Positions 25,811-39,950 of a DNA stretch of 64,000 bases are shown here, piece by piece. The stretch is taken from the NCBI RefSeq assembly GCF_013373865.1, contig NC_050468.1, forward strand, positions 9,176,510-9,240,509. The letters are read 5' to 3'. Origin of the DNA: Monomorium pharaonis. Its lineage: Eukaryota > Arthropoda > Insecta > Hymenoptera > Formicidae. The notes beneath the pieces were generated by a model that searched no databases, was not told where the DNA came from, and saw nothing but the letters and a program-made list of their open reading frames with translations. Each line of letters opens with the position of its first letter. Within the stretch, counting starts at the first letter, position 1. Made by a program: the position numbers and the translations under genes.

Positions 25811-27023
25811 TGTTACTTATAAGAGCAAATGTACCTTGTGCCAATTAATATTTCCCTTCATCTTAGTCTTAAGTATAATTTTAAGAATATCATAGAAATC
25901 TTAAATCATATATATTATTTAAAATACATATTTTCTAACCGTAAAAAAAAGAAAGGTTATCAAAGAGATACATTTAAAAAATGCTTTTAAGTTTGACGTT
26001 CTTAAAAATCGTTTCTTTGCGTCATATTAATCACATTATTAATTATAAGATTATTTTCAAAAAATTTCTCTTTCAAAGGGGTTTCTTTTAAAATTCATTT
26101 CATTAAATTCAGCGATTCAAAAATTCCTCAAGAACGAACGCAAAAGATTTGACCAAGCATTTACCCTAAGTTCAAAGTAACGTCGGACAAAATTATTTCG
26201 TCCACAAAAAGATGAGATGAAAGAGATTTTAGGCGGGAAGATTTCTTCCCAATGTGAGTGTATGAATGAATGGAGCACGTCGAAGGAACCTGTGACTGTC
26301 AGGTATAATTTTCTAAAGAGAGAGAATCTCAAATATTTTAAATTATTTTTTTCTAAATTTTGATTTAACCATTCATTACTAAATAGAGTTATTGTTACAT
26401 TTATAACATTTCAACATTTTTATGTCAATAAAATAGTCTCAAACTCAGTTACACTTTTTAATATAATACAATAAGTTATAGAGATACACGATATTAAACT
26501 TCTTTATAATAAATTTAGAAATAAAAAAAAAGTAAACAATAGTTCGTTTAATCAAACATTTTATACAGATAATCAACATTATGCGCACGTGTTGACCATA
26601 TGTGACAGACACATGTCCATTGTGGAATAGATAAGGGTGCATGCTCGCATGATTTTCTACAGCAGACACAAGGGTAGGAAAAACCCCAACCCTTAAAAAG
26701 ATAATACAAGATACAACGATGCTCAGTAACCGCACATTGAAATATAATAGAATAATCGGAGGGGTGCATAATTTGCAAATTATACGATAGGGCTGATACA
26801 ATTTTGTTTGCTTAATAGAGACACTCAATCGTGAAACAGTATCACCTGACACTACCTGAATTTATATAATTTTTTAATTTTGTATAAATAAGCAATTTGG
26901 ATTGTTTGCAGTGAGAACAATAAGCTTATTATTTTATTATTAAGACTTAAATTTAAAAAAATACGATATATGCAATTCTTACATATTAATATTTATCTAA
27001 TTTATATTGTTATAAAATATAAA

Positions 27024-27030
<7 letters not shown>

Positions 27031-27069
<39 letters not shown>
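27031..27069. repeat. (CT)n microsatellite
   Basis: About 19 uninterrupted CT units in AT-rich spacer. Confidence 0.95.
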
Positions 27070-27072
<3 letters not shown>

Positions 27073-30000
27073 ATAATTAATACAATCAATATATAATATA
27101 CTATTATATATAGATAACAAATAACCAAACTCATGCCATGCTATCTTTTCTAATTCAGTTTCACTTCTAATTTAATTTAAAAAATCAATAAAAACACGGC
27201 AAAATATATTATTAAAATAATAAACTTTTAACATCAATTTTTACATAATTGTAGAACTGATTAAACAATTTAGTGACAAGGTAGCGAAAACAAGGTGACT
27301 TATTACGTATAAAAAAGAAATTATATTTGCAGTCTTCCCTTGATATTGGGGTAGGTAGGATACAGGTCAGCCTGTAGGCAAGGCAACCCTTCGGACAACC
27401 CTGCATTAGATACAGGTTTGCACCCGCGTTGGAGGGGCAAAAGCTTTCTTTAGCACACTCTTCCATTCAAAGGAGGTCAGGAACGACACGGCGACATTGT
27501 AAAATAACTTTGTAAAGCCCGCCCGGAATGTATCAATTACGCGAGTTATTTTCACCGGCGGCATCGCGACATCGCGTCGATTAAATAAATTAATTCATTA
27601 TCCTGTTACAGTTGCTCCCCTTTCCCCTCCCCATTCGCGCCACGTTCTCTCACCTCATTTACGGTCGTCTCACGGCTATCCGGGCCGCGTAAATTGGTCG
27701 GAACGAGTATGTCGCAACCGTTCGATAACCCTTTTTCGTAATTACAGTGATTAAAATGTTTCGCGCAGGAATTTTTCCCCGTACAAGATCGGTCTTGCCG
27801 AATAATGTATATACGACGGGAACACCTCAACTCGCACCCGTTCGTCATCAAAGGCATTCGAGATATTCGTGAATTTGTGTAACAGAAGAATTTGTGTCAC
27901 AATGCTACCTCAAATGTCAATCCGTGACTAATTACATTTAAGATTCATAAAATCTTACACAAACAACAATTACGTTTATTTAAAAAAAAATTATCTAAAA
28001 CAAAAAAATAAAATTGTTTAAAATTTGCAAATTCAGATATAATATATCCAAAAAGAACGACTCCGTCGAGATAAATATTGAAACATGAAAAAATAATCTT
28101 ATTAAATTGTTTTAATAAAAAAATAAAATGTCAGAATAATACAATTGAGAAGAGGTTGCGATAGCGATTAGTGGGTGTGACGTGAAGAATTGTGTTTTCA
28201 ACTCTGCATGGGAAAACAACTTGTTTCATACTTTCTTTTATCGCGCTACTTTCTCACTGGTAACCGGTAAATTAAAAAAATAATTAAAAAACCCGAATGG
28301 ACAGCTTTACTTTTCTGGAAAGTCACGTAACCGTAAATATTCCCACTATAATGCTACAGTACGCCGTCTTTGTCTCATTAAAACGTCATTAGACTCAATT
28401 GTAAGTGAAAATAAATTAGGCAAACAGATAATATAATTAATATATCAACTAATATTAAAAATAACAGTAAGTTCTCTGTATTCTTATTTACTGTAAATAA
28501 AATATTCAAGAAAAGATAAAAGAGAGAATTTGCAGCTTCATTAATTTCATCATATATAAATATAATATAATCTAAAAAATATTGCGAGAAGATATAATAC
28601 CGATGAAAGTAATAAATCCGATTGCATGTCGGCGTAGCTTAGACTCGAGTCGTTTGGCGGCGAACCATCGTCGCTACTTTCTCAGTTGACATTTCTCAAA
28701 GCGAGGGAAAAAAAAACCACGTGGAATCAGCTACCACTTCCTCCCGCATGCGGCTGATAATCGTCGGCCTTTACCGTCCTCCGCGGAGTGAATGGCGCGG
28801 GGCCGCCGCGCGTATCTCCCCTCTCGTCGCAGTGACCCGCTCGTGCCGACGGAACGCTCGCTCGCGCTACTCGCTCATTCCCACGGCCCCGATATCGCTG
28901 CATTAATGCGAGCTGGCGCACACGCGCGCACGCACGCGATCCCCCTCGTGCGCGCGTGTCAAGCCGGATTCAGATCGAGCAAGCGCGAACGAACACGAAT
29001 GAACAGATCACTTCAACGAGCGCAAATGGCACTGTTCAAGCAAATTGCTCATTGATGTTGTTCGCGCTCGTTTGGTTTGCTTCCAGCTTTACGTGTGTCG
29101 GGCAACCGCACATGCGAAATGTTCCCCTGTGCGTGTTTCCGCAATAAATCACTTTTCGTGATGCTCATTCATCATACGAATCTAAAAATTTGACCATTAA
29201 AATAATATAAAAGCTTGTATTTATATAAATTAACTGTATTGATAAAAATGTATTATACATATATAAAGATATTTAAGATAATTTGCTCATTCATTTATTT
29301 AATAAAATACTTAATTACAATTTTTATAATAAATATAAATCGGTTTTATATTCTAATTGTTTCATAATCTACTCATGTGATGAGACTTCACAATTTCCTA
29401 AAAATTTTTTGGTTTAATTTCTGTGTATAGTGCATGTGCATTCTCGTGCACAATATATTAAATATTATGATTGTACTCTATATAGAATTACATATTCATT
29501 ATTTATTATTTCTAATTTGTTTAGTCTATTTTTATATATATTCTAATGAATTTATGAAATGTTATATCTAATATATTACTCTTATATTGTTAAATTGATA
29601 CTTACGTGATATCTACCTCTTATTCATATTTTATAAGGTCCATTAAATTAAAGTAAAAGATAATCTATCACTCATCTCTGAGTTATAAATAATGTTGCAA
29701 AACGTATTGAACTTTACAAACTAGTTATAGCAGCGTTCAAAATAATTAATATATACACAAATAATTATTACGCGCATTAAATAATTATAAAGAATTATTT
29801 AAATAACAAATTTAAAACATATAAATAATCAATTTTACTCACCTCACGATCGTTCCGTTGTCGTTCGATGCCTCCCTCCTTCTCCTCTTCCTCTCAGATT
29901 TATTGCACTCACACAATTCTCACTCGCGCGAACACGACCAATTATAATTACGCGCCAATTAATCATCACAAAAACGATAATCGTACTATATTTTAAATGC

Positions 30001-31448
30001 CGCCAAAGCTAATCTCACATGTTGTGCACTTTATCATAACGGAAAAACAAGATGAGAAAAGCACGAAAAATAATGATGCTCTATTTCTTTATTATTGCTT
30101 TCTAAAATTAACAAGAATTAACAATTTATATTCATATAACCAAAAAATTTTAAGTGCAATATAAAACACATTCAAATTCAAGCATTTGCAAAGAGACAAT
30201 TATTGTATATCCATATCAAAATTTTCCTTGTAGTTAAATTCCTAATTTAAGTAGATAAATCGCGCGAAACAATACTTCGATAATTAGCCATCGCTTCGAT
30301 ACGACTTTACGAATCGTTTATCGTCGGAACTAGCTCGTCACGTAGATCGATAATCACTAATTGTTCGTAAGAAACAATCGCGTCCTCTAACACTGGTCGC
30401 GATCGCGTTTCAAATAATTTAATGGCGATACATGACACTGCCTGCTGGCTCTAATCTCGATCGTGCAAACGTAAACAAGATGATTGCATTGAAACAACAA
30501 TACATTACCAAACAATTAATCGTCATCGTCTAACTATACAGTTTATGGACGCGTCGAAAATATTTAACATGTACCCTGTTAAAGAATCAAATGTAAATCA
30601 ATTTCCTAAAGTTAGTTTCGTTATTTTTAACTTTAATGTGTGACAAAATTTAATATTTTAACATAAAACATGAAGTTAAAAGAACAACCTATTTTATCAT
30701 CCCATCTCCGTAATTGAATTCTTGAATTTCCAAAAAAGCAAGGTCCATCAATGCATGTGTTTAAGAAATTAACTCTTTGAGTCAAATTTAATATTCGTTG
30801 AATTAAATTATTTACATAACTCCATTATTATAATTAAATTAATATTGAGCAATGCGACTTATAGGATTAATAAAAAATAACTCAAATATAATTCAACACT
30901 ACAAATTTAACAGTGTTTTTAACAGTAATTATCAATAAATGATCGAAAATATATCAACCCTTTCTTGGATCACAATTTGATTCAGTACGTTCTGCTTTTT
31001 ATTTGAAAATAAGTAAATTATTTTTAAGTTAATAGAAACTGGAAACTACACGATACCAGATATAAATATTCAAGATAGGTATAGTCTACGACAAAGAATC
31101 AATTATATCAATCAAAGAATCAAAGAATCAATTATATCCATAAATATAAAAATTTCTGTTGTTGTTTTTATTCGATTTTTATTTTAGATATAAAAATTAT
31201 GTGAAATACGAGTAAAATAGTCATTGTCTCCTTAAGTTCGCAAAATTTTCATCGCGAGAGTTTACCAATCTGAATTAAAACCGTGAAATGTTTGTCACAA
31301 ATGATTGTACTTTCTCCCAACACTTATTGCGATCGTATTTTAATAAGTGATGCGACAACAAACACGTGAATCAGATCGCGACACTACCTGGCGGATCGAG
31401 TCTCAAGCGCTCCAATGGGAAGGATAGCGACCTTGTGTAAATACATCG

Positions 31449-31482
31449 TATTATTGCGGCTGTATAATACGCCGCAATAATA
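31449..31482. repeat. Near-perfect 34-bp palindrome
   Basis: TATTATTGCGGC at 31449-31460 is the exact reverse complement of GCCGCAATAATA at 31471-31482. The 10-nt centre itself pairs (GTAT with ATAC) apart from one bulged T. It lies in otherwise ordinary AT-rich spacer. It may be a protein-binding dyad or a replication or repair product; the function is unknown. Confidence 0.8.
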
Positions 31483-34400
31483 AACCTCTAAAGCCACGTG
31501 CCTAAAATTGCTGTCATCTCGAAATGTTCAAAATGTATTACAAAAACAAAATTACCGACGCATTTATACACTAGTAGAAACATGAATACGAATAAATGTT
31601 CGTAGAAATTAATAGAGATAAAAATTGTAAAAACCCAAAGGTTGTAAAATAAATTAAAAAATGATAAAATTAATTTATATTAAAAAAATGAACTTTATAT
31701 AAATGTAAAGCTGTTATGCAATTTTTCGACTTTGATAAAACGTCCACAAATGTTTAAATTAAGAATCACTGTTATTATTTTAGATTCGCATGCACGTTTT
31801 CATTAGTGTAATGATTACTATGTTTTAATCATACATTTTAATTTAATGATAATCAATATTTGAAATAATCTAATGATCATCAGTAAATAAATCGTGTATA
31901 ATGATGAAAGAGTTTGAAAAAGAGCCATTTAAATATGAATTTTATCTTACATCGATGCGTTGATTGGCACTCACTCTAAATCTGTCAATAATTACGCAAA
32001 GGAAGAGAACACACGCCAGTTTCAGTTGCCAAGAGAACTTCGCTGCCGGCGAGCGAACGGCAACGGTAAAAAAGAGCACTTCTTTCGCGATGAGGAGGCA
32101 AAAGGGAGCAGGAATGAAATTGGCTCGTGACTAATGCCGTTCGTCATGGATGATCGCGGAGCGTGCTTGCGCCATTCCCGTGCCAATCCCGCGACGCCAT
32201 TCACGGGAAAAGAAAAGGAAGACACGAATTGTCTCCTCGACGCGTATGCGACCTCTTCGAACCAAACGAAACACGTCGCGAGACCTCTTTAGAACGGCGA
32301 AAGCAATTGAAATAGACGACTGTTGCATAACGAGGCATCGATAATAGCGCGATCGATCAATGACGCACGATTTGCAAAATATGAATAATTAATTATCGAG
32401 GAAGCCGTTGTACACAATTCGGTGACCTAATGTCAAGTAGCGATTACGAAATCATATAATCTCAACACGTGTTGGAATTTTCAAAGTTACAAATGCGAAA
32501 AAAGGATACATCTCAAGTAAAAATTAATTAAGTTATTAAAAATTATTAGAGAATTATACCGTAAGTAGTGTAAATATTATGGTAATTTGAAAAATAGTAA
32601 ACCTTTTTATTATTCCTTTCTTAGTGTTCTTACTGTTTACTAGTAATTTTTATAACATTTTCTTCGTGTACACAGTAAACCGATATTACTATTTTAGCAT
32701 ATTACTAGAAAAATATTTCCTTTTTTTTTATAACTAAACTAAAATTATTCCATCTAATGATGCTTTGCGCTTTACGGAATAAAACTTAAAAGCAAAAACA
32801 TCATTAATTTACTACGATTTGCTTCGTATACATTTAATTAGTTCTCATATTTTATTTAATTGTTTTTACACTCTTCCATATCTTTGCTTATTTTAAATTA
32901 AAATAGTGACAAAACGTAAATAAAAATTAAAAGTCTTCTGTGACAGCCAAGTAATCGCGCTAAATGTTGTCTCCGATAATCCGAGATAGAAAGGAAGATA
33001 TTCTCATTCCTGATTATTTATAGTTAGTGTATGATTAGCATACGTCAAAAACACATTAATAGGATTATCTCATAAAGAGCGAAGAAACTGTTAAGATATT
33101 CGTCGAGTCTACATTAAAAACGATTTCATAATCATTAATTTGGAATACATGTGGAACATAATCGTTGACGTTCGTGCAATAATTGTAAGATTCGACATTA
33201 ATCTATTCTCTCCAATGATTAAAATGTAAAAGAGATAATTAAAAATTTTATAGCAAAATATTATGCAAAATAAAAGTTATAAAATAGTTATCTTTGTATT
33301 AAATATTAAGTATTTCCAAAAAAGCGTAGTTTTCGAAAAACTACTTTTTGAGAAAACAGTAATTCATATTTATATTCAGAAAATTTTAAAAAGAGAACTG
33401 TTCAGAGATTGTTTTCTAAATTTTCCAGGACAACCAGCAATATTTTTCAAGTAATTTCTATCTCTGCAGATTGCCAAGACCGATTAGCATCGACGTGATT
33501 AAGGGCTAACAGGAAGCCCGTATCTCAAGGTTACCACTCGATATATCATTTTCGCGCAGCACCGATGTAACGCAACGCGATGTAGCACGATAAATAAAGG
33601 CGAGCGCAAGATATAGTCGGCGATTAGTCCCGCGTTCCAATATAGAATAGAAACGATTGACCACGAGTCGGACATATCTTTTGTACATTTCCGTCGTGAA
33701 TTTATGTGCTTTTTCACCGGTTCTATGAACAGCGTAGGCTTAGAACAAAATTCAACCTACCTGCGAAAGCAATCGCGCTCATGACAAACAAATCGAATTC
33801 TGTCGAAATTTCTTTAACATAATAGTCATGTAAAAGTGTAAGTGTTCAAACAGGAATCGGATTTTGGAAAAGTGTAAACCGCAGAAACGATCAGAACAGA
33901 CAAGTTAGATCAAGATCTTTTTAATTAATTTTAAAAAAATAAAGAATTAGTTAATAATATTATGCATGTATACATGGTTTTCTTTATTTTAACAAAAATT
34001 TAATTTTTCAACAAGCTCAAATGTTACGGGAAATTGATGATACGTTACGTAAATCCTCCATGTAAAATGCGTCAATGTTTATGCATACACGTGCCTTCCC
34101 ATACGCACGCGTGAGATGCAAATTAGATTCACGCCATCCTGTTGATCGCCGTCTCGAACGCATTAACGCGCTTGTTCGGAGGAAGCTAGACGAGCTCGCG
34201 GACGGACTTGATTATCACCTTATATCCTTCCAACGTACAAGCGGATTACCGGATGCCAAAGATTTCAAATACGCAAATGTATAATCATATGCCTTGGGAG
34301 TTTGCGATTAAATCTTTCTGGGACAGCACGATTTTATCAGAACCGTAATATTCAATTCCCACCGCAATCTACTTAAAACATTGCAGCAAATATAACGGAT

Positions 34401-35424
34401 ATCTAATGAACGCCGCATTAATAAGTCGCATTAATATGGATTATATTTATATCAACGAGAAGTAATGATATCAAATATAATATCATACATCATTAACATT
34501 TCTTTTGCAAAACTGCTAATTAAAATAGCGTATGTATAAATACGATTTACTCTTCCATCAACAAGTAAATTTATGCCTGTATTTATTCTTAACAATTAAT
34601 CCTTCGCAAAAATCCATAATAAAGAAGGCCCTGCTTTTATATTTAATTATCGAGGAATATCGATTCGATCACGCGATTTCAATTCGACAGCCTGCTCGTA
34701 CGTATCGTATCCTACTCACACACACACACACTGTCACTTATAATGTTCATTAATGTACTGTGTGAAAAATCGCGGTTTTCGGGGAATAATTACTTATGAC
34801 ACTCGACGCAATGTGTCATTAAGTATGGAGACGGATTAATGCGGATCAATTTAAAACATAATTGCAGTTTAAATTGAGCACCTGGATGTTGTTTACGACA
34901 AAATGTGATTTTGAAAAATCGAGGTTAATCGCGCACGTTTAGTAATTGCATCCCGGCTTCGCATATATCAAAATCGTATGCATCTTGAGCGAGCACCTTT
35001 GATTCGCAATTACAATCGATTGAATCGACACCACCTACTGCTGCGTCCTTAATCCATAAATATGAAAGTTGTCATATATTAATATTCCATCTGGCGCCGA
35101 TCGCGTCATAAAGCGATCATTTGTCGAATTTATTTCATATCGGAGATTAGAATAATATTGTAAAATTAAAACATTATTAATACATAAAATATGTATATGT
35201 AAGGCTGATATACATTTAATGGATTGATATGTCACGACATCACAAATTATATTCATAAATAAAAATTGAAGATAAAATTTACATAAAAGTCAGATTCTAA
35301 AATCAATCTGTTTCTTGAGAAAGCTATTAATAAAACATTTAAAAAATAAAACAAAATATTTAGAAAACTCATTGTTTTCTTTTGAAAATTTTTTAAATAC
35401 TAAAGGATTTATTATTCAAATTTT

Positions 35425-36021
35425 GTATAAGAATTATCTGAGAATTTATCCGGATTTTCTAGAAACTTGTAAAATTCTAGATAACAAAATTTTTAATATG
35501 CAGCTTTAAAACAAATTTATTTTATTATATCTTTTAATAATAGTTAATCATTACAATCACAAAGAACTACTAAAATTTTGATATATATTATTATTACTAT
35601 TATTATTTGAGAAAGCATTGGTATATATTATTTTTATATTTAAGAAAATATTTTAAAAAATAATATGTATTAAATAGTAAATAATAATCTGTCTACAATA
35701 TATGGATCTAACTCTTGGAATTTGAAAGATAATTAAACAATTTAAAATAATATTGTCTTCTATTGTCACTGATTTTTTAAAATAAAAACTCGCGAGTCAC
35801 GCAAGTATGTGTATATCATTTTTTTGCTTATTAATTGTCGATTATCACTTTCCATTATTAAAAAAATAAAAAACAATTTTCTCAGAAAGAGAAAGATAGA
35901 ATTTAAATTTAAAAATAAAAATTCACAAATTTTTCTGATCAATAAAATCTCATAATTTTAAAACGTAAAAAAATTCCTGAAAATTTTAAGTTTTTTCTAG
36001 GTTTATTATCGATAATAAACA
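35425..36021. repeat. Diverged dispersed repeat family C, copy 1
   Basis: About 600 bp that can be aligned, with gaps, to 42325-42836 in the same orientation. Shared blocks include TCTGAGAATTTATCCG with TATGAGAATTTTCCG, AAATTTATTTTATTATATC with AAATTTGTTTTATTATATC, AATCTGTC/AATCTGTA, and a closing block of CCTGAAAATT followed by TTTTTCT and TAAACAC. No ORF is kept. The two copies are strongly diverged, so this is an old element or segmental duplication. Confidence 0.6.
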
Positions 36022-37349
36022 CACCTTGCACATGTGAATTTCTTTTGTGTATCAAGTTCATATTTGTTATAGCATCAAGTGATCGCGCGGTTGCTCCATT
36101 TTATGTCCGTGATTGTCATAACCTTGGATTTTTGAAAACAGTAGATGCACCTGGCTTAGGAAAAAAAAGAAAATTTTATTCTCTTGTTGCATCTTTGTTC
36201 CATGCGAAACTCAAGAGATTCGTTACAAGCGACTACAAGTTACGCGGTATCTACCGTCGCGTTAACTATAATAAAACCTCGCGCCGTTCGAATGCAGTAA
36301 GTCGTAAAAGTAATCGATTCTTTGGCAAGGATAATGGCACCTCGTCATGTATTCCCTCTTCTCTTTTCCTTCGACAAAGTAAGCGTATGGTCAACAAGAT
36401 AACAAAGCTATCATGTCCCTGAAAAAACGTTTGTACTATTTGATCGCAAATTTGACGGGTGGATATGATAAAACATATGATATGGACAGGGCAAAGATAT
36501 TTTTAACGTCATCCTAGATTACAATTTGCATATTCTAATAAATAACCACACGGAACGTTCCATACAATTTTTGTAGCCTTATAATCTGACAGTTTGATAT
36601 TTCCAGCGGATAAAAAGCGGGAGAAGCAAGTTTGCTTGACGTATATTGGCCACGTGGGACGACGACACGTGGAGGGAATAGAGTAAACATAATGCATAAA
36701 ATTTTATATATACATGGAGAGAGATAAAGATAGAGCTCAATAATAAATAAAATAAGTACGGAAAAAAAGAGAAAACTTAATTAAAGTAGTTACAGAATGA
36801 TTATAAAAACATATAACACGTCTTATTTACCATAAATTTAATTGTTCTTAGATCCAAATTTTGTATATAATTCATAAATTAATATGACATGTCCAGCCTT
36901 GCTCATGTTTTACTAATTAATTTCCTAAGATTCACTTCCGCGATGTCTCTCGTTTTGAAAATAACCTTCATAATTGAACGATTTATTCCGGACAGACGGA
37001 TTAGGAAAGATCGCATGAGCGGATAGCTGTGTTCGTTTTCATTAAGAAGGCGAAGGCGACACGCGTATGTCCGGGGGACTCAATAAAAATCGATCAAGCC
37101 CCGGTTAAGGAAAAGAAGACGGTGAATGGGGGGAAGAGGTGAGGCGGGACGAGGGCACAGAAAGATCGTACATACGTTCTTCCTATAATCTGACACTTTA
37201 ACGAGCGTGGCGGCGGGAAAGACGGTGGCGGATCTAGGCGCCTCGCCGCCACGTGGACAGCCCGCGCCCGACGGACGAAACTTTCTCGGCTCCCGCGGCT
37301 TGCTCCCGGGCAACACGGCTTCTCCTTCTCGGGGGCCTCCCGGGTTTCT

Positions 37350-37454
37350 CGTGGGAACTTGAGACAGATGCGTCGCGCGTGAGAATCTCGGGCAGATGCG
37401 GACTTACGCACCTTCTCTCCCGAGTGCGCCACGCACTGCCTTCGTATTTATAAG
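37350..37454 (+). promoter_or_regulatory. Candidate third Notch-responsive promoter
   Basis: Two exact Su(H) octamers lie in tandem: CGTGGGAA (37350-37357) and CGTGAGAA (37378-37385). A CAGATG E-box sits between them (37365-37370), and a TATA-like TTTATAAG follows at 37447-37454. The gap from the last Su(H) site to the TATA box is 61 bp, against 53 and 68 bp at the two certain genes. Unlike them, the octamers point the same way and are 20 bp apart, so this is not an SPS. It sits in a GC-rich island. The spacing similarity is observed; promoter function is inference. Confidence 0.35.
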
Positions 37455-37490
37455 ACGTACACGTACCGCGCGTAGAGTATAGGTATAGGT

Positions 37491-37517
37491 GTAGGTAGGT
37501 AGGTAGGTAGGTAGGTA
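37491..37517. repeat. (GTAG)n tandem repeat
   Basis: Nearly seven GTAG units, preceded by degenerate AGGTATAGGT units, in the putative leader of the candidate transcript described here. Confidence 0.9.
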
Positions 37518-37531
37518 TATGCGTGTAGGAC

Positions 37532-37834
37532 ATGCCGACGCGGTATTATACGCCCGACCATAACCCGCTTACGGCCCTCCGTCTCATCTCTTCGCGCGCG
37601 ACGGCGACGTTCCCTCTTTCTCTCTTCTCGACCACGCGCGCGACTTCGCCTCTCATTTTATTTAGCTCTCGGTGCGTCGCGATTGTAATAGAGGTGCCGC
37701 ATCGGATCGCCGGTCGTGTGCGCGGAACGTGTGCGGAACGTGGCTCCTCTCCGGTCTCCTTCTTCTTTCGCGCTGCTCTTTTTCCCTGCCGCGCGCGTTT
37801 CCTCGGCGCGGTTCTAAGGGGACGCGGTCGGTAG
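37532..37834 (+). CDS. Speculative 100-codon ORF behind the candidate promoter
   Basis: An ATG-initiated ORF starting 78 bp after the TATA-like box, encoding a Thr/Ser/Arg-rich protein that begins MPTRYYTPDHNPLTALRL. I recognise no domain, signal peptide or family. AATAAA near 38048 could end a single-exon transcript. The region is GC-rich and long ORFs occur on the opposite strand too, so composition alone could produce it. I list it only because of the promoter-like sequence just upstream. Confidence 0.12.
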   Translation: MPTRYYTPDHNPLTALRLISSRATATFPLSLFSTTRATSPLILFSSRCVAIVIEVPHRIAGRVRGTCAERGSSPVSFFFRAALFPCRARFLGAVLRGRGR

Positions 37835-39930
37835 GGATCGCTAATAGAGACGTATTAGGCAAATTACGTAGCCACACAATCGTACGAAGTTGCAACTGGG
37901 AAATTTACAAATCGCGATAAAACGCAAGACTCATAATTGTATTGAACCCACTGATTAAATGTCACAGAAATCTTATTTATAGAAAAAGTGTTTCTCTAAT
38001 TAATCTTCGAAATACTTTTAGAATATCCTAAGCAAATAGAGCAATTAAATAAATAGAGTTTTATTCTAATAAACTGGAAAGAAGAAGTGGAAAGAAAAAG
38101 TGGACTAAGTTATTTACAAGGTAATCGATAGAAACAGTCACAACACTGAAAATAATTTCACCTCGCATTTCGTATACAATGTACATCCCACACCATAGGA
38201 GATCCCAGTTATCTCTCCTGCTGTCCATGATAAAATATATATTTTCGATCGGCGCACCTCGCTGCCGGTCGAAAGTCAACGTACGCCGCCAGTTAGAGAG
38301 CGCGTATAAAGTACGAAGCAATTTATCACGGTAAGTCTCCGTCGTTCGTTGAAGCCCGAGCTGTTTTCACGAAAGTAAGGAACCTCGATACTTATCGCGC
38401 ATGTACACCCGAGGCGACGCCGTCCGTCAATAAATTCGGCGGTACTCGCCACACAAAATTACGAATGCCTCACGTCGCCTCGTATAAATCCGCGTGAGAC
38501 CGTAAACGGATACGTGGAAAATGTAACGGTATTTTCACCGTCGCGTCGATTAAAGTCACCGAACCGTTCTCCGTGGCGACGGATTAAAATCCTCCGGCAC
38601 CCTTACGCCCGTCAACCTTCATTTTACATCAGTAACCGCTGAAAGAACGTGTGGCACAAAACTGAAAGAGTACGTTTTTTGAAGACTTTTAAGACTCTAA
38701 ACAAATAAACGAAGCGTATTTTAATTTGTGTAAAAACTCTAATAATAATTAGCCGAGTTAAAAAAATTTTAATTCATTTTTATGTAGCTTAGGCTTCTAC
38801 AAGATACAAATCTTCAGATATGTAGTCATCCGTATCTTGCTATGAAACAATTTCTCAATCATTAGATCAATTCATTAATTACAGTATACAATGAATAATC
38901 ATTGACGACTTCAATAGGACGACTGCTGCGCTTATCGGATAATCCAGCGCTGCGCCCGAGGGAACTGATGAAATATCGCAACACCGTAAGACACAGGTAT
39001 AGCCCGAAGTAGACGATGATTTATTACGTCAATGTAATTATACCGCCGATACTTTCTTGGCAACCAATAACCCAACAAAGATCCGCACACCACGGTACGC
39101 TCGTCTTACTTACGCAGAGAACATAATTACTCGGGATATTCACGGAAATCGATCTCATCGCTCACTGATCCCGCCGTTGAGATCTCGCAAGGAGAAACTG
39201 ATGGCACCATCGATCGAATTTACGAGCGCCGCCACGTGACCCGCTTTCGTACACAAAATAGTTTTGGCGTTATTTCGCGCCGAGAATACTCGACATATAT
39301 TACTGTGCTCTTTGTCCGCAGCGAATGACAGAACTGGATGGACAGAATAATATTTGTAGCCGAAATGTATTTTTAAAAGACTTCAAATCTTTGGACGACC
39401 GTTCCGCTAATCGTTACGACACTTGTGAAAATAAGAAAAATATTAACTTTGTGCGTGAAAAAGTTAATTTTCTTGTAAAATGTAAAATATAATTAAAAAT
39501 ATGAATACACGCATGTATTCAATATTTGCCGATTTTTATAAATAATCTATCAAATACAAAGTCAAATATAAAGATGAAAGAGTTAAAATTGTAAATTATT
39601 GTTAGGCACCAAGCTTCAGAATGATAATGGCTTCTTCATCTTTACGTTTGACATTTTCACTTTTGATTCTAATTTCACAGTTTATTATTGATTATAACAT
39701 TGTTATCTGCTTTCCCCAATCAGAAATATAGGAAATCTTATCCCTAATTTCTTTTTACATCATTCTTCGTGTGTGACAAACGATTGTTCTCTTTCTCGAG
39801 GCGCTCGTTGTGCTCGCGAGAGATCGGTCAAGTGTCGAGAAATAACACATCCGCCAACGTCGCTCGCGGTACGTGAACGAAATGAAATCGCGCGCGGCCC
39901 GAGGCTGCGAAAAATTCGCTCGCTCGCTTC

Positions 39931-39950
39931 CGCGCGCGCGCGCGCGCGCG
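39931..39950. repeat. (CG)10 run
   Basis: Twenty bases of uninterrupted CG, a potential Z-DNA-forming tract. It also shows that CpG is not depleted in these islands. Confidence 0.95.

Larger units (their letters stand above)
25850..37340. other. Gene-free interval between m-alpha and the bHLH gene, proximal third
   Basis: I see no recognisable gene. The DNA is mostly very AT-rich. Moderate or high GC islands lie near 27.4-27.85, 28.6-29.15, 31.98-32.35, 33.5-33.7, 36.0-36.4 and 37.0-37.34 kb. The listed contents are a (CT)n run, a near-perfect 34-bp palindrome and repeat family C copy 1. A cysteine-containing minus-strand ORF (27212-27466) was examined and not accepted as a gene. Confidence 0.55.

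Noticed and set aside
27212..27466. Cysteine-containing 84-codon minus-strand ORF
   Set aside because: Cysteines cluster in the first half but there is no signal peptide, the tail is AT-rich random-looking, and there is no promoter or splice support.
37491..37517. Telomere-like GTAGG repeats
   Set aside because: The unit is GTAG, not the insect telomeric TTAGG; it is an ordinary interstitial microsatellite.
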